A stretch of DNA of 40,847 nt from an uncultured Alphaproteobacteria bacterium (GCA_937892955.1 CALBKH010000027.1:1-40847); one strand, 5' to 3'. Positions 1 through 8,780 are shown, counted from the stretch's first letter. Notes: generated by a model not told the origin, from the letters alone. Made by a program: numbers and translations.

Positions 1-107
1 CAGAGCAGGAACGGATTCTGGTTATGAACGGGGACAAACCGGGGGCAAGGTCAGGTTCCGATGTGCTCGATGGACGGCCTCCGTCGAATTCGACAGACCG
101 ATCCCGC

Positions 108-689
108 TCAAACGTCGGCGATCGATCTGGTCAGTAGATCGTCGAACAGCTCGGCGATCAGCGGCTCGAGACGTGGGCGGGCGCCGTCGCCGAGTGCCTC
201 GACTTCGAGCACGTCGCGGAAGAGACGGATGCCGACGAGGCAGGCGGCGATCAGCGCGGCGCGAGCGGCGCCCGGCTCCTTCAGGCGTTCCGCCAAAGGG
301 GCGATGAGCTCCGTCGCCGTGAAGTCTCGAATCAACGGCAGCGCACCGGGGCTGGCGACCGATCGGACGAGGAGAGCGAGGGGGTCGGCGACCGCGCCGC
401 ACTCCGGATCGTCCTCGAAGGCCCGGCGCGCCAGGGCGGCGCCGGTGCCGGTGCTCAGCGTCTCGATCGCCGAGGCCGGCCGCATCGCATGGGCGAGCGC
501 TTCGACGAACAGCCGCTCCTTCGAACCGAAGGCACGATGGACGAGCGCGACGTCGACCCCGACGTCGTGCGCGATGTCGCGCAGACCGGTCGCCTCGTAG
601 GCATGGGCGGCGAAACGGCGTGCCGCGGCCGTGACGATGAGCTCCCGGGTCGCACGGCCGTCACGGGGGCGCCTCTGGTCGGCATCCAT
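108..689 (-). CDS. TetR/AcrR-family transcriptional regulator
   Basis: A 193-residue one-component regulator. The N-terminal ~50 residues form a TetR helix-turn-helix (RELIVTAAARRFAAHAYEATGLRDIA, then VDVALVHRAFGSKERLF), and a helical C-terminal ligand domain follows. I chose the ATG at 689 because it has a good ribosome site (AGGGAG) about 8 bases upstream; the frame also opens at a TTG at 725 without one. It is divergent from the yhiI-rbbA-yhhJ export operon with about 200 bp between them, so it most likely represses that operon and possibly itself. The ligand cannot be read from sequence; by analogy with TetR regulators of efflux operons it may be a hydrophobic drug or aromatic compound. 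The family call is firm; the target is inferred from position. Confidence 0.85.
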   Translation of the reverse strand: MDADQRRPRDGRATRELIVTAAARRFAAHAYEATGLRDIAHDVGVDVALVHRAFGSKERLFVEALAHAMRPASAIETLSTGTGAALARRAFEDDPECGAVADPLALLVRSVASPGALPLIRDFTATELIAPLAERLKEPGAARAALIAACLVGIRLFRDVLEVEALGDGARPRLEPLIAELFDDLLTRSIADV

Positions 690-742
690 GCCGCGTCTCC
701 CTGTTTTCCTGTCCGACGCCGCCAAAGTGGACCGCTGGGGGG

Positions 743-774
743 GTCATCAGTCGTTGACTTACATCATGGATGAC
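743..774. promoter_or_regulatory. Candidate TetR operator in the divergent region
   Basis: Between the tetR gene and the export operon there is an outer inverted repeat GTCATC (743-748) / GATGAC (769-774). A short palindrome AGTC-GTT-GACT lies inside it at 749-759. The segment also holds a -35-like TTGACT at 754-759. TetR proteins bind palindromes of about this size in such regions, but the arms are short and the assignment is tentative. Confidence 0.28.
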
Positions 775-885
775 GCGGCGTTCGGCGAGCATTCTGAAAC
801 GCATTCGGCGAGGGCTCCGTCATGGCGATCGCAGTCGTCACATCGGAAGCGAGGCCGCCGGGATATCGACGAGAGAGGTGAGGTG

Positions 886-1956
886 ATGCCGTCGGTCCCT
901 CGTTACGTTTGGCTCGCGGCCGCGGTCGTGGCATTGGCGATCGGTGGATATCTGCTGCGTGATCGCCTCGCCGGCGACGGCTACGGCGACGGCTTCGCCT
1001 CCGGTAACGGCCGGATCGAAGCGGTCGAGATCGACATCGCGGCACGCTCGCCCGGCCGCATCCGCGAGATCCTGGTCGACGAGGGTGATCGAGTTTCCGC
1101 CGGACAGATCCTCGTCCGCATGGACACCGACCCGCTCATGGCGCAGCGCCGCGAAGCGGAAGCCCAACTGAAACGCGCCGAGATCGGTGTCGAGACCGCC
1201 GAAGCCCAGGTGGCTCAGCGGCGGGCGGAGAGCCAGGCGACGCTGGCGGTGGTCGAGCAGCGGCGGGCGGAGCGCGACGCGGCCGACCAGAAACTCGGCC
1301 GCACCGAGCAACTGGTGCGCACCAACAGCGTGTCGCTGCAGACCCTCGACGACGACCGGGCGCGCGCCCTCGGGATGCGCGCCGCCTTCGCCGCCGCCGA
1401 GGCTCAGGTGGCGGCGGGCGAGGCGGCGATCGGCGCCGCGCGGTCGCAGGTGGTCAATGCCGAGGCGGCGGTCGAGGCGGCCAAGGCGACGCTCGCCCGC
1501 ATCGACGTCGAACTGGCGGACAGCGAACTGCGCACCCCACGAGACGGCCGCGTCCAGTACCGCGTCGCCCAACCCGGCGAGATCGTCGCCGGCGGCGGAC
1601 GCATCCTGAACGTCGTCGACCTCGGCAACGTCTTCATGACCGTCTTCCTGCCGACCGTGCAGGCCGGCCGGATCGAGGTCGGTTCGGAGGTCCGCATCGT
1701 CCTCGATGCCGCCCCCCTCTACGTCATACCGGCGGAGGTGGCCTTCGTCGCCGACGTCGCCCAGTTCACGCCGAAGACGGTGGAGACCGCCAAGGAACGC
1801 CAGAAGCTGATGTTCCGCATCAAGGCGCGCATCTCGCCCGAACTCCTCGCCGCCCATATCGATCAGGTGAAGACCGGGCTGCCGGGTGTCGCCCATCTGC
1901 GTCTCGACCCGAAACTTCCATGGCCGGCGGACCTCGAGCGCGGATTGCTGAAATGA
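886..1956 (+). CDS. yhiI: HlyD-family periplasmic adaptor (membrane fusion protein), YhiI-like
   Basis: A 356-residue membrane fusion protein that would bridge the inner-membrane ABC transporter encoded next to it and an outer-membrane channel. The first ~25 residues are an uncleaved membrane anchor (YVWLAAAVVALAIGGYLL). Next come a biotinyl-lipoyl half (RSPGRIREILVDEGDRVSAGQIL), a long Ala/Glu/Arg-rich coiled-coil hairpin at about residues 85-210, the second lipoyl half (RTPRDGRVQYRVAQPGEIVAGGG) and a beta-barrel. The ATG at 886 is preceded by a GAGAGAGGTGAGG ribosome site. The stop overlaps the start of the ABC gene (ATGA), so the two are translationally coupled. The gene order adaptor, fused ABC protein, ABC-2 permease matches yhiI-rbbA-yhhJ of E. 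coli. The cargo is unknown. Confidence 0.88.
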   Translation: MPSVPRYVWLAAAVVALAIGGYLLRDRLAGDGYGDGFASGNGRIEAVEIDIAARSPGRIREILVDEGDRVSAGQILVRMDTDPLMAQRREAEAQLKRAEIGVETAEAQVAQRRAESQATLAVVEQRRAERDAADQKLGRTEQLVRTNSVSLQTLDDDRARALGMRAAFAAAEAQVAAGEAAIGAARSQVVNAEAAVEAAKATLARIDVELADSELRTPRDGRVQYRVAQPGEIVAGGGRILNVVDLGNVFMTVFLPTVQAGRIEVGSEVRIVLDAAPLYVIPAEVAFVADVAQFTPKTVETAKERQKLMFRIKARISPELLAAHIDQVKTGLPGVAHLRLDPKLPWPADLERGLLK

Positions 1957-4697
1957 CCGATCCGGCGCCCTCGTCCGAGATCGTCGCGCGCCTTCGCGGC
2001 GTCACGCTCCGGTTCGGTCGGACGTGCGCCTTGGACGGCATCGATCTCGATCTGCCGGCGGGCCGGATGGTCGGACTGATCGGCCCCGACGGGGTCGGCA
2101 AGTCGAGCCTCCTCGCCCTCGTCGCCGGGGCGCGTCGGGTGCCGATCGGCACCGTCGAGGTGCTCGGCGGCGACATGGCGCGCGCCGCCCATCGCGACGC
2201 GGTCTGCCCGCGCATCGCCTACATGCCGCAGGGCCTCGGTCGGAATCTCTACGCCACCCTTTCGGTCGAGGAGAACGTCGACTATTTCGGCCGCCTGTTC
2301 GGCCATGATGCCGCCGAACGCCGTCGGCGCATCGCCGAGCTGCTCGACGCCACCGGCCTCGCTCCCTTCGCCGATCGCCCCGCCGGCGACCTTTCCGGCG
2401 GCATGAAGCAGAAGCTCGGTCTGTGCTGCGCCCTCATCCACGATCCCGACCTGCTCGTCCTCGACGAGCCGACCACCGGCGTCGATCCCTTGTCGCGACG
2501 GCAATTCTGGGATCTCGTCGACGGCATCCGCGCCGGCCATCCGGGCATGAGCGTCATCGTCGCCACCGCCTACATGGAGGAGGCGGCACGCTTCGACCAT
2601 CTGGTGGCGATGAACGCCGGCCGCGTGCTCGCCACCGGCACCCCGGCCGATCTCCTCGCCCGCACCGCGACCGCCGATCTCGACGCCGCCTTCATCGCCC
2701 TGCTGCCCGAGGCGGATCGGATGGGCCACCGCGCCGTGGTGGTGCCGCCGCGGGTCGGTGACGACGGGGATGTGGTGGTCGAGGCGGAAAATCTGACCAA
2801 GCGCTTCGGCGACTTCGTCGCCGTCGACGATGTCGGCTTCAGCATCCGGCGCGGCGAGATCTTCGGCTTCCTCGGCTCCAACGGCTGCGGCAAGACGACG
2901 ACGATGAAGATGCTGACCGGGCTCCTGCCGGCGAGCGGCGGCACGGCGCGGCTCTTCGGCCATGCTTTCGATCCGGCGGATATGGAGACGCGACGGCGGG
3001 TCGGCTACATGTCGCAGAGCTTCTCGCTCTACGGCGAACTCAGCGTCCGCCAGAACCTCGACCTCCACGCCCGTCTGTTCGAACTGCCGACCGAGACCAT
3101 CGCCGGCCGCATCGACGAGTTGGTCGGCCGGCTCGATCTCGCCGACGTCGTCGACGCCCTGCCCGATGCGCTGCCTCTCGGCATCCGTCAGCGCCTGTCG
3201 CTCGCCGTGGCGCTGGTCCACGGACCCGACATCCTCATCCTCGACGAACCGACCTCCGGCGTCGACCCGATCGCCCGCGACGCGCTGTGGCAGATCCTGA
3301 TCGACCTCGCCCGCGGCGACGGCGTCACCATCTTCGTCTCGACCCATTTCATGAACGAGGCCGAGCGCTGCGATCGCATCTCGCTGATGCATGCCGGGCG
3401 GGTGCTGATGTGCGACGAACCGCGCCGCATCGTCGAAGCCCGCGGCGTCGCGACGCTCGAGGAGGCCTTCATCGATCTCCTGCGCCCGGCGCGAGCGGTG
3501 GAAAGCGGCGGATCGATCACCTCCGCCGCGGCGACCGAAGCGACGAGCGAGCCGGTCGTGGCGCGAAGCGGCTTCGATTTCCGGCGGATGCTCGCCTGTG
3601 CGCGGCGCGAGGCGCTGGAGATCCGCCGCGATCCGATCCGCGCCACCTTGGCGCTGGTCGGCAGTCTCATTCTCATGGTGGTGATCGGCTACGGCATCAA
3701 CATGGATGTCGAGGGACTGACCTTCGCCGTGCTCGATCTCGATCGCACCACCGCGAGCCGCTCCTACGTCCAGGAGCTCGCCGGGTCGCGGTATTTCATC
3801 GAGCGGCCCGAGATCGTCGATCACGCCGATCTCGATCGTCGCATGCGCACCGGCGAACTCGGGCTGGCGCTCGAAATCCCGCCCGGCTTCGGCCGCGACC
3901 TCGATCGCGGCCGCCCGACCGGGATCGCCGCCTGGATCGACGGCGCCATGCCGATGCGGGCGATGACCATCTCCGGCTACGTCCAGGGTATGCATCTGCA
4001 CTGGTCGACGGAGGCTGCACGCCTCGTCCTCGGTAAGAGTGCCCGTCCGTCGAGCCATTCGATCGAGACTCGCTTCCGTTACAATCCGCGTGTCGAGAGC
4101 CTGACGGCGATGGTGCCGGCCATGGTGCCGCTGCTGTTGCTGATGATCCCGGCGATGCTGGCGGCGATGAGCGTGGTGCGCGAGAAGGAACTCGGTTCGA
4201 TCGTCAATCTCTATGTCACACCGCTCGGGCGCCTCGAATTCCTGATCGGCAAGCAACTGCCCTACGTCGCGCTGGGCATGGTCAACTTCGTCCTGCTCAC
4301 CGCTCTCGCCGTCGTCGTCTTCCGCGTTCCCTTCACCGGCGGCCCGTTCGCCTTCGCGCTCGGAGCACTCCTCTACGTCGTCGCCGCCACGGCGCTCGGG
4401 CTCCTCATCGCCACCTTCATGCGCAGTCAGATCGCCGCCCTCTTCGGCACCGCGATCCTGACGCTGCTGCCGGCGGTGCAGTTCTCCGGCATGATCGACC
4501 CGGTTTCGTCGCTGCGCGGGGTCGGGGCGATCATCGGACGGATCTACCCGACCGCCCATTTCATCACCATCTCCCGCGGCACCTTCTCCAAGGGACTGGA
4601 ATTCGCCGATCTGTGGCAGGCCTTCCTGCCACTGGCGCTCGCCGGACCGGTGTTGGTCCTGCTCGCCGCGGCGCTGTCGAAGAAGCAGGAGACCTGA
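1953..4697 (+). CDS. rbbA: RbbA-like fused ABC protein: two ATPase domains plus ABC-2 permease
   Basis: A 914-residue protein with two nucleotide-binding domains followed by a membrane domain, the layout of RbbA/YhiH. ATPase domain 1 has Walker A GPDGVGKSS at residues 44-52, signature LSGGMKQ and Walker B LLVLDEPTTGVDP. Its usual switch histidine is alanine (ATAYMEEA). ATPase domain 2 has Walker A GSNGCGKTT at 308-316, a degenerate signature LPLGIRQ, Walker B ILILDEPTSGVDP and a normal switch histidine (STHFMNEA). From about residue 560 there is an ABC-2 permease: one membrane helix, a large periplasmic loop, then a C-terminal bundle of about five helices. It starts within the stop of the adaptor gene and ends 3 bases before yhhJ. 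E. coli RbbA is also reported to bind ribosomes; nothing here tests that. Export with YhiI and YhhJ is the simplest reading. Confidence 0.88.
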   Translation: MTDPAPSSEIVARLRGVTLRFGRTCALDGIDLDLPAGRMVGLIGPDGVGKSSLLALVAGARRVPIGTVEVLGGDMARAAHRDAVCPRIAYMPQGLGRNLYATLSVEENVDYFGRLFGHDAAERRRRIAELLDATGLAPFADRPAGDLSGGMKQKLGLCCALIHDPDLLVLDEPTTGVDPLSRRQFWDLVDGIRAGHPGMSVIVATAYMEEAARFDHLVAMNAGRVLATGTPADLLARTATADLDAAFIALLPEADRMGHRAVVVPPRVGDDGDVVVEAENLTKRFGDFVAVDDVGFSIRRGEIFGFLGSNGCGKTTTMKMLTGLLPASGGTARLFGHAFDPADMETRRRVGYMSQSFSLYGELSVRQNLDLHARLFELPTETIAGRIDELVGRLDLADVVDALPDALPLGIRQRLSLAVALVHGPDILILDEPTSGVDPIARDALWQILIDLARGDGVTIFVSTHFMNEAERCDRISLMHAGRVLMCDEPRRIVEARGVATLEEAFIDLLRPARAVESGGSITSAAATEATSEPVVARSGFDFRRMLACARREALEIRRDPIRATLALVGSLILMVVIGYGINMDVEGLTFAVLDLDRTTASRSYVQELAGSRYFIERPEIVDHADLDRRMRTGELGLALEIPPGFGRDLDRGRPTGIAAWIDGAMPMRAMTISGYVQGMHLHWSTEAARLVLGKSARPSSHSIETRFRYNPRVESLTAMVPAMVPLLLLMIPAMLAAMSVVREKELGSIVNLYVTPLGRLEFLIGKQLPYVALGMVNFVLLTALAVVVFRVPFTGGPFAFALGALLYVVAATALGLLIATFMRSQIAALFGTAILTLLPAVQFSGMIDPVSSLRGVGAIIGRIYPTAHFITISRGTFSKGLEFADLWQAFLPLALAGPVLVLLAAALSKKQET

Positions 4698-4700
4698 GCC

Positions 4701-5813
4701 ATGAAGGTGTCGAAGGTCTTCGAACTGGGCATCAAGGAGCTGCGCGGTCTCGCCCGCGATCCGATCCTTCTGGTGCTGATCGTCTTCGCCTTCTCGGTGT
4801 CGATCTATGCGGCGGCGACGGCGATGCCGGAGATGATCTCGAACGCGGCGATCGCCACCGTCGACCAAGATCGCTCGCCGTTGTCGGAGCGCATCGTCGG
4901 CGCCTTCACCCCGCCCTACTTCGCCCGCCCGGTGGCGATCGGCGCCGGCGAGGCCGATCGGCGCATGGACCTCGGCCTCGACACCTTCACCCTGTGGATC
5001 CCCCCGGACTTCCAGCGCGACGTCCTCGCCGGCCGGACTCCGGCACTGCGTCTCGACGTCGACGCCACCCGTATGTCTCAGGCCTTCACCGGCTCGGGCT
5101 ATGTCCAGGCGATCGTCGCCTCGGAGGTGTCGGAGTTTCTCGCCCATCGCCGATCGGCGACGTCGATGCCGGTCGAACTCGTCCTCAGGGCGCGCTTCAA
5201 TCCGAACCTCGATCCGGGGCGTTTCTCCGCGGTGATGGAAGTGATCAACGCCGTCACCATGCTGTCGATCATCCTCACCGGAACGGCGCTCATCCGCGAG
5301 CGCGAACACGGCACGATCGAGCATCTCCTGGTGATGCCGGTGACGCCGGGCGAGATCATGGTCGCCAAGGTCTGGTCGATGGGTGCGGTGGTTCTGGCGG
5401 CGGCGGCCTTCTCGCTCACCGTCGTCGTTCGTGGCGCGTTGGCGGTGCCGATCGAGGGGTCGGTCATGCTCTTCCTCGCCGGGGTGGTGGTCCATCTCTT
5501 CGCCACCACCTCGGCGGGCATCTTCCTCGCCACCGTGTCGGGGTCGATGCCGCAGTTCGGGCTGATGCTGATGCTGGTCCTGCTCCCGCTGCAGGTTCTC
5601 TCGGGCGCGACGACGCCACGCGAGAGCATGCCGGAGTTCATCCAGTACCTGATGCTCACCGCCCCGAACACCCACTTCGTCAAGCTCGCGCAGGCGATCC
5701 TCTATCGCGGCGCCGGCTTCGACATCGTCTGGCCTCAGTTCGCCGCTCTGGCGGTGATCGGCACGGTGCTGTTCGTCCTGGCGCTGAAGCGATTCCGGGC
5801 CTACCTGCAATGA
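4701..5813 (+). CDS. yhhJ: ABC-2 type permease, YhhJ-like
   Basis: A 370-residue inner-membrane permease. It has an N-terminal membrane helix (residues ~20-40, LARDPILLVLIVFAFSVSIYA), a periplasmic domain of about 150 residues, then a C-terminal group of helices. The ABC-2 motif IREREHGTIEHLLVMPVTPGEIMVAK is at about residues 195-220. This is the usual plan for the DrrB/YhhJ family and close to the usual length. It follows rbbA by 3 bases and must share its transcript. It probably pairs with the membrane half of RbbA to form the export channel. No clear Rho-independent terminator follows; the next 470 bp are gene-free. Confidence 0.88.
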   Translation: MKVSKVFELGIKELRGLARDPILLVLIVFAFSVSIYAAATAMPEMISNAAIATVDQDRSPLSERIVGAFTPPYFARPVAIGAGEADRRMDLGLDTFTLWIPPDFQRDVLAGRTPALRLDVDATRMSQAFTGSGYVQAIVASEVSEFLAHRRSATSMPVELVLRARFNPNLDPGRFSAVMEVINAVTMLSIILTGTALIREREHGTIEHLLVMPVTPGEIMVAKVWSMGAVVLAAAAFSLTVVVRGALAVPIEGSVMLFLAGVVVHLFATTSAGIFLATVSGSMPQFGLMLMLVLLPLQVLSGATTPRESMPEFIQYLMLTAPNTHFVKLAQAILYRGAGFDIVWPQFAALAVIGTVLFVLALKRFRAYLQ

Positions 5814-6286
5814 GCCGGCGTCGGCGCCGAAGATCAGAGATTCCGCAGGCTGGTATCGCCGGATGGCTCTTCTCGCCGCCGGTAGAGCCACGATCGTCTT
5901 CCGGTCGAGGTCGTCGGTGGCCGACCGACAGATCCTCGGTCTCGATACCATCGGTCATTGTCCACACCCGATGGCATCACCGAAGGCAAGACCGCCGACA
6001 ACGGGCAGACGGTCTCGGCCGCCTACCCGATCGCCGAGGAGATGGATAGACCCGATCTGTTCGAGCAGGAAGGGAGAGCTTCCGGGGATCGGACCAGTCT
6101 CGGGCTCCGTCGACCCGGGAGCCCGAGATTGTGCTTCGACGCCGCCTTCACGGTCGGCGCCGAGATGACGGCCATGAGAGAGCCGATACACGGACGATCG
6201 GACCATCATGGCATTCCCGGCGGTCGGATCCTGGTCCGATCCCGACCGATCGCCTGGAGGTTTCGCTTCGTGTCGGCCGACCGGAG
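5814..6286. other. Gene-free convergent intergenic region
   Basis: This lies between the converging yhhJ and gentisate dioxygenase genes. The open frames here look non-coding (arginine- and proline-rich shadows). It contains a perfect 11-bp stem-loop at 6098-6128 and three copies of the 10-mer GATCGGACCA: direct at 6087-6096 and 6196-6205, inverted at 6232-6241. I see no T-run terminator and no RNA gene. Confidence 0.5.
6098..6128. repeat. Perfect 11-bp inverted repeat between converging operons
   Basis: Arms TCTCGGGCTCC (6098-6108) and GGAGCCCGAGA (6118-6128) flank a 9-base loop. It sits between two converging operons, where a bidirectional transcription block would make sense. No U-tract follows on either strand, so it is not a standard intrinsic terminator. 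Confidence 0.4.
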
Positions 6287-7330
6287 TCAACCGAAGTGTT
6301 CATAGAAGCCGAGCTTCTTCTGCATCGGAGCGTCGTCGACGACGAAGAGATGAGCCGGTTTCGACGAGGAGGCGTTTTCGAGCCTGACGGTGGCGTGCGT
6401 CGGCACCGCGGCCGTATCGAATTGTTCGAAGCCGAAGGCGGTGCCGTCGATCTCCACCGTGCCGGAGCCGTCGACCACGTTGATCACGCTCGACGCGGAA
6501 TGACGCGGTAGCGTCAGGCTTTCGCCCGGGCGGAGATGGATCGCCGAGAAGCCGAGGATCGGCATGCACTCCATGCCCGTCTCCGGATTGACGTAGGCGA
6601 GCCGCACCGCCTCCCCACGTGGCGTCACCGAGGCGAGATCCGCCAGCGCCGCCTTCACTTCACGCCAGGGGAAGCGCACCAGCGGATAATTCGCCCGCGG
6701 CCGGTTGATCACCGACCACGGCACCAGACCGGAGCGACGATAGCGGGTCTGCGAACCATCGGCTTCGTTGCGCGCCGTCTGCGACGCACCTTCGGTGCAG
6801 TAGGAGGCCTCGAGCGAATAGACCAGAGGCAGATCGAGCGCGTCCATCCACACGACGGGACCGGTGCCGGCATGGCCGTGTTCGTGCCACAGACCCGACG
6901 GCGTGAGGATGAGATCGCCCGGCTCCATCGGGCATTTCTCGCCCTCGACGACGGTGAAGCCACCGTCGCCTTCGACGACGAAACGCACGGCCGAAGGACT
7001 GTGCTTGTGGTTCGGCGCCGTTTCACCGGGCAGGATCAGCTGCATGCCGATGTAGATCGACGGCGTCGCCTGCATGTTTTCGAGCCCGAGGCCCGGGTTG
7101 GCGAGCACCAGAACGCGGCGTTCCGCCTTCTCGATCGGCGTCAGACGGCCCGCCTCGAGCAGTTGCGGGCGAACGTCGGCATAGCGCCACAGGATCGGTC
7201 TGGTGCGCCGCGACGGGATGCCATAGGGCAAGGCCGCGCGCAGATTGGGCCACAGGGGCACCAGATTTCGGGCCGTCAGGCCCTCGCGGTAATCGAGCGG
7301 CAGGTCTTCGAGCTTGCCGAGTTGGGACAT
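6287..7330 (-). CDS. nagI: Gentisate 1,2-dioxygenase
   Basis: A cytoplasmic Fe(II) enzyme of 347 residues that opens the ring of gentisate (2,5-dihydroxybenzoate) to give maleylpyruvate. It is a bicupin. The N-terminal cupin carries NHKHSPSAVRFVVEG with H108 and H110, and GLWHEHGH with H149, matching the three-histidine iron site of bacterial gentisate dioxygenases. The second cupin (SVINVVDGSGTVEIDG) lacks the metal motif, as usual. I chose the ATG at 7330 because GGAGGA lies 4 bases upstream; another in-frame ATG at 7342 lies before that ribosome site. It is the last gene of the minus-strand salicylate operon, 31 bases after maleylpyruvate isomerase, and supplies that enzyme's substrate. 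Confidence 0.93.
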   Translation of the reverse strand: MSQLGKLEDLPLDYREGLTARNLVPLWPNLRAALPYGIPSRRTRPILWRYADVRPQLLEAGRLTPIEKAERRVLVLANPGLGLENMQATPSIYIGMQLILPGETAPNHKHSPSAVRFVVEGDGGFTVVEGEKCPMEPGDLILTPSGLWHEHGHAGTGPVVWMDALDLPLVYSLEASYCTEGASQTARNEADGSQTRYRRSGLVPWSVINRPRANYPLVRFPWREVKAALADLASVTPRGEAVRLAYVNPETGMECMPILGFSAIHLRPGESLTLPRHSASSVINVVDGSGTVEIDGTAFGFEQFDTAAVPTHATVRLENASSSKPAHLFVVDDAPMQKKLGFYEHFG

Positions 7331-7361
7331 CGTTTCCTCCATTCTTCGAATGCGTCGAGAC

Positions 7362-8003
7362 CTAGATTTCCGCGTCGGGCTGCCTGCCCGGCACGGCGTT
7401 CGCGAAGGCGGGAAGCGCGTCGAGCGCCGCCTCGATCTCGCTGAGGCGAGCGAATTTCGTCGTATCCGTACCGAAGCGCCGGGCGCCGCCCATCTGCGGC
7501 GCGAGGCAGATGTCGGCGAGCGACGGCGTGTCGCCGAAGGCGTAGCGGCCGCGATGAGCGTTGCGCCGCGCCACTTCCTCGAGGCCGGAGAGCCCGGTCT
7601 CGCACCAGTGCCGGACCCAGATATCCACCTCGTCCTGCGAATGGCCGAGCGGGTTCTTGAGGTAGTTCAGGACCCGCAGATTGTTGATCGGGTGAATGTC
7701 GCAGGCGATGGCCTGGGAAAAGGCCCGCACTTCGGCTCGATCGAGCGGATGGGCGGGGAGCAGGGGCGGCTCGGGCACCGTCTCGTCGAGCCACTCGATG
7801 ATGGCGAGCGACTGGGCGAGCACGCGCCCCTCGACCTCCAGTGCCGGAACCAGCGCCTGAGGGTTCTTGGCGACGTAGCTCTCGGACCGCTGGTCGCCCC
7901 TGCGCAGATGGACGGCCACGAACTCGGGCATCACCCCCTTGAGGGCGAAGGCGATGCGGCAGCGCCAAGCCGCCGAGGAGCGGAAGTAACCGTGAAAGAT
8001 CAT
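7362..8003 (-). CDS. nagL: Maleylpyruvate isomerase (zeta-class GST fold)
   Basis: A 213-residue glutathione-dependent isomerase that converts maleylpyruvate to fumarylpyruvate in the gentisate pathway. The thioredoxin-like domain begins with the zeta-class active-site segment RSSAAWRCRIAFALKG (residues ~7-22). The glutathione-binding region NPQALVPALEVEGRVLAQSLAIIEWLDE follows, then a helical C-terminal domain. Sequence alone cannot separate it from maleylacetoacetate isomerase; the gentisate dioxygenase on one side and the fumarylpyruvate hydrolase on the other decide it. Its ATG overlaps the stop of the upstream hydrolase gene by 4 bases, so the two are coupled. Confidence 0.9.
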   Translation of the reverse strand: MIFHGYFRSSAAWRCRIAFALKGVMPEFVAVHLRRGDQRSESYVAKNPQALVPALEVEGRVLAQSLAIIEWLDETVPEPPLLPAHPLDRAEVRAFSQAIACDIHPINNLRVLNYLKNPLGHSQDEVDIWVRHWCETGLSGLEEVARRNAHRGRYAFGDTPSLADICLAPQMGGARRFGTDTTKFARLSEIEAALDALPAFANAVPGRQPDAEI

Positions 8004-8713
8004 GCGGCCTCCGCCGGAGCGATGCTCAGCGTGACCGACGGCAGTCCGTCGATGGTGCCGGTGATGTGGTCGCCCGCCACCACCGGCCCCACACCTGCCG
8101 GTGTGCCGGTGTAGATGAGGTCGCCCGGCGCGAGGTGGTAATAGTGCGAGAGGTGCGAAACCAGTTCCTCGACGCTCCACACGAGGTCGGAGAGACGGGC
8201 ATCCTGTTTCACCGCACCGTCGACCGACAGCGAGATGCGCTGGGGTCCGACCGCGCCGAAGGCATCCTTCGGAACGATGTCCGTGACGACGGCGGAGTCC
8301 TCGAAGTCCTTGCCGAGATCCCATGGCCGCTGCTTGGCGCGCGCCGCCAATTGGAGATCGCGACGAGTCATGTCGAGGCCGGACGCATAGCCCAACACCG
8401 CGTCCATCGCCCTCTCGACCGAGATGCGGAAGGCGGGCGCGCCGATGGCGACCACGAATTCCATCTCGTAGTGATAGTTGTCGGTGCCCGGCGGATAAGC
8501 GACGGTCGCTCCCGAATGCACGATGGCACCGGCGTGCTTGAGGAAATAGAAGGGTGCCTCGCGATCGACTTCGACCCCCATCTCCTTGGCATGTTCGGCG
8601 TAATTGCGTCCGACACAGAAGATGCGGTTCACCGGAAAGCGCGCGTGCGTTCCCCGGATCGCGAGCGATGGGACGGGAGCTGCGGGGAAGAAAAGTTCGG
8701 GCGTCGTGTTCAT
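8000..8713 (-). CDS. nagK: Fumarylpyruvate hydrolase (FAH family)
   Basis: A 237-residue metal-dependent hydrolase that splits fumarylpyruvate into fumarate and pyruvate, the last step of the gentisate route. Family motifs are clear: FCVGRNYAEHAKEMG near residue 30, the acidic metal site DNYHYEMEFVVAIG, GLDMTRRDLQ, and the C-terminal GDLIYTGTPAGVGPVVAGD. The ATG at 8713 has GGAG about 7 bases upstream. The frame is open further upstream, but that part is low-complexity and lies in the intercistronic hairpin. It is downstream of the symporter gene and overlaps the isomerase gene. Confidence 0.92.
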   Translation of the reverse strand: MNTTPELFFPAAPVPSLAIRGTHARFPVNRIFCVGRNYAEHAKEMGVEVDREAPFYFLKHAGAIVHSGATVAYPPGTDNYHYEMEFVVAIGAPAFRISVERAMDAVLGYASGLDMTRRDLQLAARAKQRPWDLGKDFEDSAVVTDIVPKDAFGAVGPQRISLSVDGAVKQDARLSDLVWSVEELVSHLSHYYHLAPGDLIYTGTPAGVGPVVAGDHITGTIDGLPSVTLSIAPAEAA

Positions 8714-8747
8714 ATCGAGACTCCAGCGGTCGGTCGGCAGCGGGATG

Positions 8748-8773
8748 CGAGGGGCGGTCGCCGCCGCCCCTCG
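8748..8773 (-). other. Intercistronic stem-loop after the symporter gene
   Basis: Perfect 10-bp stem, CGAGGGGCGG (8748-8757) with CCGCCCCTCG (8764-8773), and a 6-base loop. On the transcribed strand it starts 7 bases after the stop of the symporter gene and ends before the hydrolase ribosome site. There is no U-tract, so it is more likely an mRNA-stability or processing element than a terminator. Confidence 0.5.
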
Positions 8774-8780
8774 GTGAAGA

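Noticed and set aside
1863..5951. A 1362-codon open frame on the minus strand across the export operon
   Set aside because: It is fully antisense to yhiI, rbbA and yhhJ, which have clear domains. Its translation is rich in Arg, Asp, Glu and His repeats, typical of a shadow frame in very GC-rich DNA.
5955..6305. Overlapping ~110-codon frames on both strands in the yhhJ-nagI gap
   Set aside because: Both have low-complexity, shadow-like composition, no ribosome site and no hydrophobic or domain pattern.
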